Under the pieces are notes generated by a model. The model made no database searches and was not told where the DNA came from. It saw only the letters and a program-made list of their open reading frames with translations. Positions 24,622-34,576 of a DNA stretch of 59,328 bases are shown one piece after another. The DNA is from Nitrososphaerota archaeon (GTDB taxonomy: Archaea; Thermoproteota; Nitrososphaeria; Nitrososphaerales; UBA183), in contig JAFMAU010000010.1 of NCBI GenBank assembly GCA_029784825.1, forward strand, positions 1 through 59,328. The letters are read 5' to 3'. Position 1 is the stretch's first letter, and every line of letters starts with the position of its first letter. Made by a program: the position numbers and the translations under genes.

Positions 24622-26094
24622 CTAACCGGTCGGCTTCCGCCTCACATATACCAGCGCCAGAGAGCCGATGAGGAAGGCGACAGCGACAAGCATGGATGGC
24701 AGGTATACTCCTACCGCCTGATCAGCGGACCCGGTCGAGCTCGTCTGCGCAAGACTTCCCGCTGTGCTCGTCTGGGTCGCCGTTGCTGACCCTGACCCGG
24801 TCGTGGTGCCGGTGGTCGACGAACCGGAGGCTGAGGTCCCCGCGGTTGTGGTCTGGCTCGAAGCCAGTTCCAGAGGGTAGTGGTCGGGAACGTAGGCGCC
24901 GGGCAGGACAAGGGGTGGGCGCGGTGCCTGCGAGAAGTCGAAAGCCTCCATCATGTTGCTCGCCGCAGCATCCCTGCTGGAGAGCGGCTGCAGCGAGTAC
25001 AACGTCTCCACGAACTTGAGAATCGAAGCGAAGTCGCTTTGGAAGTGGTCGATCGTCCCTTGCCTAGCGTAGGGTGAAATCACGAGGCACGGGACCCTGA
25101 ACCCGTACCCATAGCCATCCACCTGAGGAGGCGGGACATGGTCGTACCAGCCTCCGTAGTCGTCGAAGGTGAGGAAGATGGCCGTGGAGTTCCAGTACGG
25201 GCTCTGCATGACCGTGTTTATCGCCGACACGACGGCGTGCTCTCCCAAGGAGACGTTGTAGGGAGGATGCTCGCTGTCGATGTCGGTCTCTGGCATGAGC
25301 CAGGAGACACTTGCTAGCTTGCCCGCCTTCACGTCCGGGGCGAAGCTCGAGGGGTCCGCGATCAGGCTCAGCATCGACTGGCTGCTCTTGATCGACTCGA
25401 ACGCTGGCATCGGGTTCCAGTTGTTGAGGAAGGTGTAACCCCCGGCATAGTACTTCCAGGAAATGCCCTTCGCGTTCAGTTGGTTGACGATCGAAGGAAA
25501 ATGAAACGTGCTGTTGTACACCAGGTTCGACGTGAAGCTAATCATCCCGCCCCTCGCGTCTCCCGTCAGTCCGCCCGACTGGCCTGCAACGAGGTAGAGG
25601 TGGTTGGGCAGGCTCGGAGCCATCACAGACGAGTAGAAGTTGTCCATAAGGACGAACTGCGAAGCGTAGTCCCAGTAGTATGGGATCTGGCGATAGTCGA
25701 AATACCCCATGGTGAGGTTGGATCCCCCGTCGGCTTGGATGAACCCGTCCATCCTCCCATTGTCGTATGCCACGTGGGCGCAGTTCCAGGTGTGGCACAT
25801 GTCTTTCGCGGTGGTGAGCCCTGGGATGTGAAAGGGCGATACGGTGGCCGGCTGACCGGGCGAAAGCGGCACCTTGACCGAGCCGTTCAGACCATTCGCA
25901 CCCGGATACGTCCCGAAGTAGTTGTCGAAGGTGTGGTTCTCTTCCACGATGATGACGACGTGCTTGATCAGACTGGACGCGGCCCCTGTGTCCGAACGGA
26001 CCGAAGGCGTGTATGCGGCTAGCGACATGAGCAGGACCAGCGCCGAGACGGCCAGCACGAGACGTGCAGAGTGCGCCGCTGGTTTCGCCTTCAC
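24622..26094 (-). CDS. Exported phosphoesterase (phospholipase C/acid phosphatase family)
   Basis: About 490 residues. A signal segment ([17 protein letters not shown]) precedes the phosphoesterase domain PF04185: [20 protein letters not shown] holds the metal ligand and nucleophile region, and [17 protein letters not shown] with [11 protein letters not shown] the second half. A Ser/Thr/Gly-rich linker and a C-terminal TM helix followed by RRKPTG anchor it to the outer face of the membrane. GTG 26094 is chosen just before the signal sequence; the open frame continues upstream without sense. It probably releases phosphate from phosphodiesters or phospholipids outside the cell. Confidence 0.9.
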   Translation of the reverse strand: MKAKPAAHSARLVLAVSALVLLMSLAAYTPSVRSDTGAASSLIKHVVIIVEENHTFDNYFGTYPGANGLNGSVKVPLSPGQPATVSPFHIPGLTTAKDMCHTWNCAHVAYDNGRMDGFIQADGGSNLTMGYFDYRQIPYYWDYASQFVLMDNFYSSVMAPSLPNHLYLVAGQSGGLTGDARGGMISFTSNLVYNSTFHFPSIVNQLNAKGISWKYYAGGYTFLNNWNPMPAFESIKSSQSMLSLIADPSSFAPDVKAGKLASVSWLMPETDIDSEHPPYNVSLGEHAVVSAINTVMQSPYWNSTAIFLTFDDYGGWYDHVPPPQVDGYGYGFRVPCLVISPYARQGTIDHFQSDFASILKFVETLYSLQPLSSRDAAASNMMEAFDFSQAPRPPLVLPGAYVPDHYPLELASSQTTTAGTSASGSSTTGTTTGSGSATATQTSTAGSLAQTSSTGSADQAVGVYLPSMLVAVAFLIGSLALVYVRRKPTG

Positions 26095-26318
26095 ACATCC
26101 ACGCCTGCTCTGGGCGTGCCGCCCACATCGTGATATTTGAATTACCGCGGGCACCGCAACGGTGGCTGTCTCAGCAGCGCCGGGAGGCGTTGAATGCTTC
26201 GTCAGACTCCGCGCCCTGACCAAGCTTTCAGGTTTGGCCGAAGTCCGACTATTATCAAATCGGAGAATCGTGTATCCGATTATTAGCCCTCTCCGGGGCG
26301 CGAAGCCGAAAGGGCGGC

Positions 26319-27545
26319 ATGCAAAGGAAACCGTCGGCAGCGCTAGTCGCAGTCCTAGTCGTTGTCGCTTTCGCAATCGTCTATGTCAGCTTCACGCCGA
26401 GCGCGGTCAGGGCCGCCGACACGACCTGCAACATCACGACGACGGGCTGCTCGGCCGACGGCGGCGCGGGACTGGCCACAACTACCGCGGCAAACACCAC
26501 CGACAGACTGGGCAAGCCCGTCTACATCGCGCTCGCCTACTCGCCAGGATGCCCCCACTGCGAAGCACTGAACAACTTCATCTTGAACCTGAGCGCGACC
26601 TACGACCTCAGGACGACGTACATCAACGCCGTCACCAATCAGACGATGCTTGCCGAATATCTCGGCTACTACAACGTCCCGCAAACCGACTGGGGGGCTG
26701 TCCCGATCCTGTTCGCCAACGACACCTTCTGCGTCGGCGACTCGACCTGCATCTCCTTTCTGTCCAGCAACATCGCTTCGTTCGCCCAGACGGGAGTCCC
26801 CCTCCCAGCCATAGGACATGCCAATCTTCCGAGTCTGACAATTTTCGAGATCACCGGGCTGGCGCTGGTCGACTCGATCAACCCATGCGCGTTCGCTGTA
26901 CTGATCTTCCTGCTGTCGACCATGTTCATGTACAATCCGACGAAGAGGCACAGGCTGTTGCTCGGGGGGGTCTCCTTTGCGCTGGGGATATTCGCCTTCT
27001 ACCTGGTCGTTGGGGTGGCGCTCTTTCTGGGCATCAAGTCGGTCCTCGAGGTCACGGGCCTGCAGAACGTCTACGTCTACGGCGCGTTCGGGGCATTTTC
27101 GATAGCACTGGGACTGCTGAACCTGAAGGACTTCTTCTCCTACGGAAGCCTCGGCTTCATCATGGAGGTGCCGCGGCGCTTGAGGCCCAGGATGCTCGGA
27201 ACCATGGACAAGGTTCTGCTCGGCAAGATAGCGACGATACCCGGAGCCTTCCTCGCAGGGGTGCTCGTCACCGCGTTCCTTCTCCCTTGCATAACAGGGC
27301 CGTACTTCGTCGCGGGAAGCCTGTTGAAGGACCTCCCGCTCGACTACGCTGTCCTTTGGCTCGCATACTACAACTTCCTGTTCGTGCTGCCGATGCTGAT
27401 GATCACGGCGCTCGTCTACTTCAGCTTCACCAGCATAGAGAGAGCCTCGGAGTTCAGGGAGAAGAACATCAAGAAACTCCACCTCGTCGCCGGCCTGCTG
27501 CTGATACTTGTGGGAGTGATAATGCTCTCGTCGTTCTTGGTCTGA
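26319..27545 (+). CDS. Thioredoxin domain fused to CcdA-like membrane protein
   Basis: A 408-residue protein: signal helix (7-28), an extracytoplasmic thioredoxin-like domain with active site CPHC ([14 protein letters not shown]) and cis-Pro region WGAVPILF, then a six-helix CcdA/DsbD-like domain with paired motifs [13 protein letters not shown] and [10 protein letters not shown]. The two membrane cysteines carry electrons across the membrane to the outer thioredoxin domain. Such fusions keep extracytoplasmic disulfides reduced or help heme and copper protein maturation. It is divergent from the phosphoesterase gene. Confidence 0.87.
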   Translation: MQRKPSAALVAVLVVVAFAIVYVSFTPSAVRAADTTCNITTTGCSADGGAGLATTTAANTTDRLGKPVYIALAYSPGCPHCEALNNFILNLSATYDLRTTYINAVTNQTMLAEYLGYYNVPQTDWGAVPILFANDTFCVGDSTCISFLSSNIASFAQTGVPLPAIGHANLPSLTIFEITGLALVDSINPCAFAVLIFLLSTMFMYNPTKRHRLLLGGVSFALGIFAFYLVVGVALFLGIKSVLEVTGLQNVYVYGAFGAFSIALGLLNLKDFFSYGSLGFIMEVPRRLRPRMLGTMDKVLLGKIATIPGAFLAGVLVTAFLLPCITGPYFVAGSLLKDLPLDYAVLWLAYYNFLFVLPMLMITALVYFSFTSIERASEFREKNIKKLHLVAGLLLILVGVIMLSSFLV

Positions 27546-27628
27546 CTCTGACTCATCGGGGCGTCCGAAACGCTGTCCCCTCGGTACACTCGCCAGGAAG
27601 GCGGGCGGTCTTCCCGTTGCCTCGCCGG

Positions 27629-27946
27629 CTATTTCATCAGGCCGGCCACGGTCTGTATCCGCTTCTGCCTGTCCCTGTCGATCTCCTCGAATCTCGACAG
27701 GAGACCGGAGAGCGCCGCAATCTCCTTCCTCGACTGCTCGCCCAGCTTGGCCGCCGCCTCCCTCCCCGCAGCGTCCGGAAGGGACTTCGCGAGTCTCTCG
27801 TAGCTGTATACCAGATCCTCTTCCACTGCCAGCCACTGCACCAGAGACTCGATTACCACCTCCGAGTAGCCCGACTTCACCGTCTCCTCGACTCGGCGCG
27901 CCTGATCCATGTTCTCGATTTCGACTATCATTCTTCCGCGTTTCAT
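27629..27946 (-). CDS. Small alpha-helical protein (rubrerythrin/ferritin-like?)
   Basis: A 105-residue protein, almost all helical and charged, with VQWLAVEEDLVYSYERLAKS resembling one helix of ferritin-like domains. It keeps only part of the ExxH-type metal motifs, so I do not assign a diiron site. It lies 55 bases downstream of the last hydrogenase gene on the same strand and may belong to that transcript. Confidence 0.7.
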   Translation of the reverse strand: MKRGRMIVEIENMDQARRVEETVKSGYSEVVIESLVQWLAVEEDLVYSYERLAKSLPDAAGREAAAKLGEQSRKEIAALSGLLSRFEEIDRDRQKRIQTVAGLMK

Positions 27947-28001
27947 TTCCTGCTGGATTCACGGGGCTTCTGTTTGTAATAAAGACTGCCACGCGCGCGG
28001 G

Positions 28002-29450
28002 CTACGCGATCAAGCCGAGCAGCAGGGCGGGAACAAGTCCAGTGGCGAGGCTCAGCAGCAGAAGAAAGGCGGGTGCGGAGAGTTCCCACCCTGACCGCTT
28101 CCCCTCGTGCTCGGGCGCATCGCCGAACACAACGCCGTTGATTATCCTGTAGTAGTAACCGATGGAAACCACGATGTTCAACACAAGGGCCACGGCAAGC
28201 CAGAAGAACATCTGCGAAGAGGCTGCAAGCAGCGACTGGACCACTAGTATCTCGGCCCAGAAGAGTCCGAACGGCGGCGAACCGACCATCGCCAGGGACG
28301 ACGACGCAAACGCGAAGCCCAGCTTCCTGTCGGTCCTCCCCAGCCCCTTCAGCTTCTCGAGCTCGGTTCCCTCGTAGGTCGAATCCTGTCCGCCTGCGAG
28401 CATGAAGAAGTTGGACTTCAACAGCCCTTGGTTCCAAATGGTGAACACGACAGCCACGATTCCGTAGACAGAGAGCGTGGAGAGCGCAGCGAGCATGTAG
28501 CCTGTCTGCGCGATCGAACTGTAGCCCAGCATCCGCTTGAGGTTGGTCTGGGCCAGGCCCGCGAAGTTCCCCAGGGTCATGGTCAGAAAGGAGAGAGCCA
28601 CCAACGCAATCTGGAGGTGCTGGGCCTCGGGCGTGAACGCGGCAGGCATCGCCACGATCACGGGCTGCAGGACCTTCACCAGGACGAATACTCCCACGCC
28701 GGTGACCGCACCGGAGATCGCCGCTGCCGCAGGCGACGGAGCCGCAGCATACACGTCAGGGAGCCAGGTGTGCAGGGGAAACACCGCCGCCTCGACTCCG
28801 AAACCGACCAGGATGAAGACCAGCCCCAGCAGAGCCAGTCCAGACCCCGAGACACCGCCCGCAGTCGCGTTCAGGAGGATCGAGCCGGTGGAGGAGTACA
28901 GCACCGCAATGCCGTAGAGCGCCAGGAGGCTTCCCATGCCGGAGAGCACGAAGTACTTCAGCGACGCCTCCAAGGAGATGGCAGCGCTCTTCCTGAAGCT
29001 GACCAGCCCGTAGGCGGAGATGCTCATCGCCTCCCAGAACAGAAAGAGTACGATGAAGTCTCCGGCTGAGACCACTCCGACAATCGAGCAAAGGAGAAGG
29101 AGGAGCAGCGAGTAGAACGGGCCCGCATTGTCGCCGGGCGTCAGCCGGCTCCAGGAATACAGTGAGACCACGCCGAATATGACGAGGGCCGTAAAGAGCA
29201 CGAACAGGGTGAACCTGTCCGCCACATAGAGGCTCGACAGGGGGTACGGGACGGCCTGGAAGTTGGTTGGGGTCGCGCCGTAGGCGCGCCAATTGCCAAG
29301 CAGGAGCCCCAGGGCACCGATGATCGAGAGGAGGGGGATGGCCCCGACCGCAACAGGCCTTCTGCTTCCGAAGCGCTTTGCTCCCAGGTCGGCCAGGAGG
29401 GAGAGCATGGCGCCGGCGAAAAGCAACTCCATGATGTCGGTGACGAACAT
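28002..29450 (-). CDS. Hydrogenase membrane subunit, NuoN/MrpD-like
   Basis: A 482-residue antiporter-like proton-channel subunit with about fourteen TM helices. VGFGVEAAVFPLHTWLPDVY contains the conserved channel region with its Glu and His, LKRMLGYSSIAQTGYM is the second hallmark, and the central Lys residues are present. It is the last antiporter-like subunit of the group 4 hydrogenase cluster and starts one base after the nuoL-like stop. It would translocate protons or sodium ions coupled to ferredoxin oxidation. Confidence 0.95.
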   Translation of the reverse strand: MFVTDIMELLFAGAMLSLLADLGAKRFGSRRPVAVGAIPLLSIIGALGLLLGNWRAYGATPTNFQAVPYPLSSLYVADRFTLFVLFTALVIFGVVSLYSWSRLTPGDNAGPFYSLLLLLLCSIVGVVSAGDFIVLFLFWEAMSISAYGLVSFRKSAAISLEASLKYFVLSGMGSLLALYGIAVLYSSTGSILLNATAGGVSGSGLALLGLVFILVGFGVEAAVFPLHTWLPDVYAAAPSPAAAAISGAVTGVGVFVLVKVLQPVIVAMPAAFTPEAQHLQIALVALSFLTMTLGNFAGLAQTNLKRMLGYSSIAQTGYMLAALSTLSVYGIVAVVFTIWNQGLLKSNFFMLAGGQDSTYEGTELEKLKGLGRTDRKLGFAFASSSLAMVGSPPFGLFWAEILVVQSLLAASSQMFFWLAVALVLNIVVSIGYYYRIINGVVFGDAPEHEGKRSGWELSAPAFLLLLSLATGLVPALLLGLIA

Positions 29451-29451
29451 G

Positions 29452-31191
29452 TCAGATCAAACCTACGGCCACGAGGGCGGTGAGTACGATCAGAGTGAGT
29501 AGCACCAACGCTGCGTCCCATCCCAGTGCGCCGGTCTGGAGCCTGCTCGAAAGGTCGCCAAGGCCCCTGACGACGCGCGCGTAAAGGTAGTTGTAGAGTG
29601 CGTCGAAACCGAGCCCCTCCAAGAGCGCGCTCCTCAGCCAGGTCAAGGCAGGGCTGCCGTTGACGAGCTTCCTTGTCGTGGACGGACGCGCGAGAAACGC
29701 CTCGTAGGATGCCACGGCGCCGATTAGGAGCGCACCCATGGAGAGGACGAGGGTCGCGAGGTCCAGGTGGACAAGAGAACCGATGGCGACGAAGGTCTGG
29801 GCGTCAAGCGCTAGCCAGGCCACCACAACCGACACAGACAGGATTGCCACCGGGGCCACCATATTGGCGGCCGATTCCTTGGCGCCCCCGTCGGCGGCCG
29901 GTTTTCCGTGGAAGACCTTGATCAGCGCCCTGAATCCGTAGGACGCCGTCAGCGCAGAGACGGCGAGCACGGCGACGGCAACTTCGGGATTGCCCGCGAG
30001 TGCAGCTGACAAGATTGCATCTTTGCTCCAGAAGCCGACGAGCGGTGGGAGGCCGCTCATGGCAAGCACTGCAGCAAGGAATCCGACGTAGGTGTACTTC
30101 ATCGCCTTCCTCAGCCCCCCCATCTCCTCGACGTTCCTTGTCCCGGTCGCGTGTATCACGGACCCGGCCGCAAGGAATGCGAGCGCCTTGAATAGGCCCT
30201 GGCTCACCATGTGATAGGTCGCAGCGACCCAGCTTCCCAGGCCGAGAGCCACGAACATGAGGCCAAGCTGGCTTATCGTGGAGTAGGCGAGAATCCTCTT
30301 CAGGTCCTCCGACGCCAGCGCGTTGACCGCACCCACCGACGCGCTGAGGATCCCCACTCCCAGCAAGAGCGCCAGGAGGAAGTCGGAGGCCTGAAACAGC
30401 GGGTACATCCTGATCACAAGGTAGACTCCCGCGTTGACCATGGTCGCCGCGTGGATGAGGGCCGAGACGGTCGTCGGGCCCTCCATCGCGTCGGGCAGCC
30501 AGACGTGCAGAGGCACCTGGGCCGACTTGCCCATCGCTCCCACGAGGATCAACGCGCCCACGGCGAGTAGGGCGGTCCCCTGCAGCGACGGACCACCCAC
30601 GGAGGCCAGGACCTTCGTGAACGACGTGGTCTGGAGAGCGGTGAAGAGCATGATGACAGCGATCAGAAGCGAGGCGTCTCCTATGTGCGTGACAACGAAT
30701 GCCTTCAGCCCTGCCTTCCTGGCCGCCTCCCTGTCGCTCCAGAACGCGATGAGAAGGGCCGAACAGATGCCGACCAGCTCCCAGAAGAAGTAGAACTGGA
30801 TCAGGTTCCCCGCCATCACGAGTCCGAGCATCGACCCCACGAACAGCAGGACCAGCGAGTAGTACCTCGCCAGTCCTCGCTCTCCCTTCATGTACCCCAG
30901 CGAGAAAACGAGAATGAGGAGCGCCAGGAACGAGACGAACACGCTGACGAGCACCGACAGTCCGTCGACTGTGACCTGCAGCTGGAGGTTCAGGAATCCC
31001 AGCCACACGGCCAGGCTATCCGTCTGCGCCGAGGAGAAGGCAGACGCGCCGTAGACTGACAGAAGCAGGGAGGCCGAGGCCACAGCCACCGCGAACCAGC
31101 CGGTAGCCTCCCTCTTCGCGGCGCTTACGAGCGGAGTCAGCGGGACCGCGGCGAGGGGAACCAGCCAGAGCAGCCACTCGGCGATGATCAG
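29452..31191 (-). CDS. Hydrogenase membrane subunit, NuoL-like
   Basis: A 579-residue antiporter-like subunit. GKSAQVPLHVWLPDAMEGPT, HAATMVNAGVYLVIR and LKRILAYSTISQLGLMFVAL are the classic NuoL/M/N motifs, and the C-terminal extension is short. The first canonical start is GTG 31089, which would remove the first TM helix (IIAEWLLWLVPLAAVPLTPL). CTG 31191-31189 overlaps the stop of the nuoK-like gene (CTGA) and sits eight bases after AGGAGG, so I take CTG as the start. No NuoM equivalent is present in the cluster. Confidence 0.95.
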   Translation of the reverse strand: MIIAEWLLWLVPLAAVPLTPLVSAAKREATGWFAVAVASASLLLSVYGASAFSSAQTDSLAVWLGFLNLQLQVTVDGLSVLVSVFVSFLALLILVFSLGYMKGERGLARYYSLVLLFVGSMLGLVMAGNLIQFYFFWELVGICSALLIAFWSDREAARKAGLKAFVVTHIGDASLLIAVIMLFTALQTTSFTKVLASVGGPSLQGTALLAVGALILVGAMGKSAQVPLHVWLPDAMEGPTTVSALIHAATMVNAGVYLVIRMYPLFQASDFLLALLLGVGILSASVGAVNALASEDLKRILAYSTISQLGLMFVALGLGSWVAATYHMVSQGLFKALAFLAAGSVIHATGTRNVEEMGGLRKAMKYTYVGFLAAVLAMSGLPPLVGFWSKDAILSAALAGNPEVAVAVLAVSALTASYGFRALIKVFHGKPAADGGAKESAANMVAPVAILSVSVVVAWLALDAQTFVAIGSLVHLDLATLVLSMGALLIGAVASYEAFLARPSTTRKLVNGSPALTWLRSALLEGLGFDALYNYLYARVVRGLGDLSSRLQTGALGWDAALVLLTLIVLTALVAVGLI

Positions 31192-31499
31192 CCTCTCAGC
31201 CTCCTGATTTCTTCAGGATTGAGCGTGCCGTACTTCCTGTGGACAGCGACGATGATCGCGAGCCCCACGGCCTCCACGCTGGCTCCCACAAGGATCGAGA
31301 GCAGGACGAAGGAATCGGAGAGCGCCCTCTCCGCACCGCCGAGGCCCGACGCGAAGAGCGACAGGTTGACGCCGAAGACCACGACCTGGAACGACATCAT
31401 CGTCTTGATCAGGTTCTTCGAAATCGAGACCGACGCTATGCCGAGGAAGACGAGGAGGGTTCCTGTCGCAAGGAAGATCGTCTGGTCTGCTATCATCAT
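31188..31499 (-). CDS. Hydrogenase membrane subunit, NuoK-like
   Basis: A 103-residue, three-TM protein with the NuoK pattern IFLATGTLLVFLGIASVSIS, then a middle helix and SVEAVGLAIIVAVHRKYGTL, which keeps the conserved membrane Glu. ATG 31499 overlaps the nuoJ-like stop. It forms part of the ion path between the NuoH-like subunit and the antiporter-like subunits. Confidence 0.93.
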   Translation of the reverse strand: MMIADQTIFLATGTLLVFLGIASVSISKNLIKTMMSFQVVVFGVNLSLFASGLGGAERALSDSFVLLSILVGASVEAVGLAIIVAVHRKYGTLNPEEIRRLRG

Positions 31500-31978
31500 C
31501 TTTCCCTCGAGAGCAGGCTCACCACCGCGACCATCGAAGAGGCGAAGACCATGATCAGGACAAGCAGGTCCCACGGCCTGTAGTTCCACACGAAGGCCAA
31601 CACCTGGAGGGAGATGTCCTGGGCGGGAACCGGGGCGGTGCCGGCGGCACCGGAAGCGAGGGACGAGATGGAGGCCAGCGCGACGACGGCCGACACCCCA
31701 GTCAGGAGGAGCGCGAGGCGTCTGCTCCCCATGGCCAGGTTGGACTCCCCGGTCATCAGTATCACAGTCAGCAGCAGCACTGAGACGGCACCGGCAAACG
31801 TGGCCATGTGCACAAGCCCTACCAGAGCGTCGCTGTACAGCGTGAAGGTGACTCCCAGAACGATGCTCGAGTAGAACAGCATGATCAGCGACGTGGAAAC
31901 CTTCTTCGCGCTCAGAGCCGCGACCGCCGTCAGCACCAGCGCAGCCGCGAGCCCTGCGGCTAGGACTTCATTCGACAA
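31496..31978 (-). CDS. Hydrogenase membrane subunit, NuoJ-like
   Basis: A 160-residue protein with about five TM helices; LMLFYSSIVLGVTFTLYSDA and LVGLVHMATFAGAVSVLLLT mark the NuoJ family, including the distorted helix region. It starts at TTG 31978, overlapping the nuoI-like gene by 11 bases, and ends overlapping nuoK-like. Confidence 0.92.
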   Translation of the reverse strand: MSNEVLAAGLAAALVLTAVAALSAKKVSTSLIMLFYSSIVLGVTFTLYSDALVGLVHMATFAGAVSVLLLTVILMTGESNLAMGSRRLALLLTGVSAVVALASISSLASGAAGTAPVPAQDISLQVLAFVWNYRPWDLLVLIMVFASSMVAVVSLLSRER

Positions 31979-32327
31979 CGGAGAGGGCCTTCCTCATGAC
32001 CAGCGTCTGTTTGTCGAAGACGGCCAGCTCGAACGTCTTGGTCAGCCAAAGCGCGTCGAACCTGCAGTCGTCGACGCACTGCCCGCACGAGATGCAGGTG
32101 TAGAGGTCGAAGATCGGCTTCTTGACCTCGATCTCCCTGTCGCCGACCTTCCGCTTCCCGGTGGGGACCATCGTGATCACCGACGCTGGGCAGACTATCT
32201 CACAGACACCGCAGCCCGTGCACTTCACCGGGTCGACGTCCAGCCTCCCCCTGAACCTTTCGGAAACCACTGCGGGCCCGAAGGGATATTTCTCCGTGAC
32301 CGGGGCGGAAAAGGCAGTCCTGAACAT
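31968..32327 (-). CDS. Hydrogenase ferredoxin-like subunit, NuoI-like
   Basis: A 119-residue protein with two [4Fe-4S] motifs: CTGCGVCEIVCP and CISCGQCVDDCR. It passes electrons from soluble ferredoxin to the NuoB-like subunit. The N-terminus (FSAPVTEKYPFGPAVVSERF) is typical of complex I and group 4 hydrogenases. ATG 32327. Confidence 0.95.
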   Translation of the reverse strand: MFRTAFSAPVTEKYPFGPAVVSERFRGRLDVDPVKCTGCGVCEIVCPASVITMVPTGKRKVGDREIEVKKPIFDLYTCISCGQCVDDCRFDALWLTKTFELAVFDKQTLVMRKALSVVE

Positions 32328-32369
32328 CTCCCCCAGGGCGCCGCCGACCTTCCTTCTAGACGAGTCCTG

Positions 32370-33341
32370 TCACCTCACCAGCAGGGCGACCCCGATTTGG
32401 AACAGGCTCAGCGGCGTCAGCACCGTCCAGAAAAGCCTGGTCGCCTGCCCGATCTTCACCCTTGCGAGGGCAGTCCGGATTGCGAATATGAGGAAGCCCA
32501 CTGCGAACAGCTTCGCCATGAAGTAGACAGTGAAGAGGGCCTGCTGGGCCGGCACGACTTGCGTCAGCACGGGCCCGCTCGGTCCGCCGAGGAAGAGGGC
32601 CACGGCCAGGGCGGACAGGAACACGTAGCTCAGGCTCTTCGTCAGCTTGACGTAGGCCAGTCCGCTCCCAGAGAACTCCGTCATCCACCCGCCGACGATC
32701 TCCGTCTTCGCGCTTGGGATGTCGAACGGCGGTTTCTCAAGCTCGGCGAGCGCAGCAACGACGAAGACAGCGAAGGCCGCCGGCGCGACCAGAACGTACC
32801 AGCTGGAGCCCCCCTGTGCAGCCACAATCCCTTCTATCGAGAGGCTGCCCGCGAGGATCGCGGGCGTTATCACCGAGAGTATCAACGGGATTTCGTAGCC
32901 CGTGTACTGCAGCACAAGGCGGCCGATGGCTATGGTGGAATACCGCCCTGCCGAGGCGTAGCCCAGCAGTGTGGCCATCAGGGCCGAGAAGCTGAATATG
33001 AAAAGCATGAAGAGCAGGTCGAGCGGGTTCCCCAGCACAGGCGTCGGACCGACCACAGGGATGAATGCCGCCCCTATGGCCGGGGCTGCGAAGTAGAGCG
33101 GCGGTCCCCATCTGAGCACCAGCTGGTCGGCGTGCTCCGGAATTATCTCCTGCTTGGCCGTCAGCTTGAAGAAATCGGCTACGGGCTGAAGGATTCCGAA
33201 GGGCCCGGTGACCACCGGCCCCCGGCGGCCCTGCATTCGGGCCGCTGTCTTCCTCTCCAGCCACTCGAAAAGGAAGGCGACCCACACGAAGAACGTGAGC
33301 CCAGGAAATGTCAGGAGCTGGACGAGCTGGAGGGGCGTCAC
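32370..33341 (-). CDS. Hydrogenase membrane anchor, NuoH-like
   Basis: A 323-residue, eight-TM protein with EWLERKTAARMQGRRGPVVT and ELEKPPFDIPSAKTEIVGGW, the two best conserved NuoH stretches that contact the hydrophilic arm. GTG 33341 overlaps the stop of the large-subunit gene (GTGA). It couples the catalytic arm to the ion-pumping subunits. Confidence 0.95.
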   Translation of the reverse strand: MTPLQLVQLLTFPGLTFFVWVAFLFEWLERKTAARMQGRRGPVVTGPFGILQPVADFFKLTAKQEIIPEHADQLVLRWGPPLYFAAPAIGAAFIPVVGPTPVLGNPLDLLFMLFIFSFSALMATLLGYASAGRYSTIAIGRLVLQYTGYEIPLILSVITPAILAGSLSIEGIVAAQGGSSWYVLVAPAAFAVFVVAALAELEKPPFDIPSAKTEIVGGWMTEFSGSGLAYVKLTKSLSYVFLSALAVALFLGGPSGPVLTQVVPAQQALFTVYFMAKLFAVGFLIFAIRTALARVKIGQATRLFWTVLTPLSLFQIGVALLVR

Positions 33342-34576
33342 CTGACATTCCCCCTCTTCCTGTAGTACTCTATGCCGTAGGTCCTCAGCTCCTCTCCGCC
33401 GACCGTCCACTCCCTGCCCTTGCCGGCGTCGAGCACCGTCATCCTGTCCATGCATCCGAAGCAGGGGTCCATCCCTGTCAGGACGACAGGGACGTCCGCC
33501 AGCGTGTGTCCCTTCAGCATCTCCTTCGCGGTCAGCAGGTTTGCCATGGTGGGCGTGCGTATCTTGACCCTGTCGGGCTTGGTGGAACCTGTCGAGCGCA
33601 CGAAATAGAACAACTCGCCCCTCGGCGCCTCCACGTGGAACATGGCCTCGCCAGCGGGAACAGCCCTCGGAAACTGGACCTTGAAGTCACCCTCCGGAAG
33701 CTTCTCCAATGCTTCATTGACCAGCCTGCAGGAGTCCTCCACCTCGTCCAGCCTCAGCGCGAGGAGGGATGCGATGTCTCCAGCACTCTGCGTCTTCACG
33801 TCCGGGATGACCTCGTCGTAGGCCGCATAGGGGTCCTCAACCCTGACGTCCCGCGCGATGCCCGTGCACCTCAGCAACGGGCCCACCGGGCAGAGCCTTC
33901 TGGCTATGTCCTGGTCGATCCTGCCCACGCCCTTGGTCCTCACGACCAGCGTCTCCTCCGACTCTATCAGCTGTCTGTAGTACTTCACGCGTCCCTCGAC
34001 GAACTTCGTTCCCTCCGTTATCCTCTCTTCGATGCCCCCGGGAAGGTCCTTTCTGACCCCTCCGAAGGTCGCGTAGGACTTGTGGACCCTGTTACCGGTG
34101 ATCGCCTCGAGCAGGTCCAGCACGTGCTCCCTGTCCTTCCATATCCACATGAAGAGCGTCTCGAAGCCGGTCCAGTGCCCGACCAGGCCAAGCCACAGAA
34201 GGTGGCTGTGCACCCTCTCCAACTCTGCTATTATCAGTCTGATGTACCTGCCCCGCCTCGGGATCTCGAACTCGGTCAGGCTTTCGACTCCCTGGGTGTA
34301 GGCGATGCTGTGGGCGAAGCTGCATATCCCGCAGACCCGCTCGAACAGGTACACGTTCTTCACCCACGTCCTGTCCTGGGCGGCGCGCTCGATTCCCCTG
34401 TGGACGTAACCTATTCTGGGCGCGACGTCCACGATCCTTTCGCCCTCCAGGGTCAGCTTGAAGTACTCTGGCTCCTTCAGGGCTGGGTGCACCGGTCCGA
34501 ACGGCATCAGGCCCTCGGGAGAATACTCCATCAGGCCGGCCCCCGCCTCCTTCTTGGAAGCTGTGCTGTCACTCAA
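33338..34576 (-). CDS. Group 4 [NiFe]-hydrogenase large subunit (NuoD homolog)
   Basis: A 412-residue catalytic subunit. Overall it aligns with NuoD/FpoD, but both nickel-binding cysteine pairs are present: RVCGICSFAHS (Cys82, Cys85, with the conserved His) and DPCFGCMDR (Cys372, Cys375). Complex I subunits have lost these. After DPCxxCxxR there are 34 further residues that resemble the propeptide removed by a maturation protease, and such a gene heads this operon. So this is a proton-reducing or H2-oxidising [NiFe] enzyme, not a quinone reductase. TTG 34576 overlaps the nuoC-like stop. Confidence 0.95.
   Translation of the reverse strand: MSDSTASKKEAGAGLMEYSPEGLMPFGPVHPALKEPEYFKLTLEGERIVDVAPRIGYVHRGIERAAQDRTWVKNVYLFERVCGICSFAHSIAYTQGVESLTEFEIPRRGRYIRLIIAELERVHSHLLWLGLVGHWTGFETLFMWIWKDREHVLDLLEAITGNRVHKSYATFGGVRKDLPGGIEERITEGTKFVEGRVKYYRQLIESEETLVVRTKGVGRIDQDIARRLCPVGPLLRCTGIARDVRVEDPYAAYDEVIPDVKTQSAGDIASLLALRLDEVEDSCRLVNEALEKLPEGDFKVQFPRAVPAGEAMFHVEAPRGELFYFVRSTGSTKPDRVKIRTPTMANLLTAKEMLKGHTLADVPVVLTGMDPCFGCMDRMTVLDAGKGREWTVGGEELRTYGIEYYRKRGNVR

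Noticed and set aside
26095..26318. TCCGA...TCGGA repeat and AT-rich motifs between the phosphoesterase and thioredoxin-CcdA genes
   Set aside because: They probably hold the two divergent promoters, but the arms are short and not distinct enough to call an operator.
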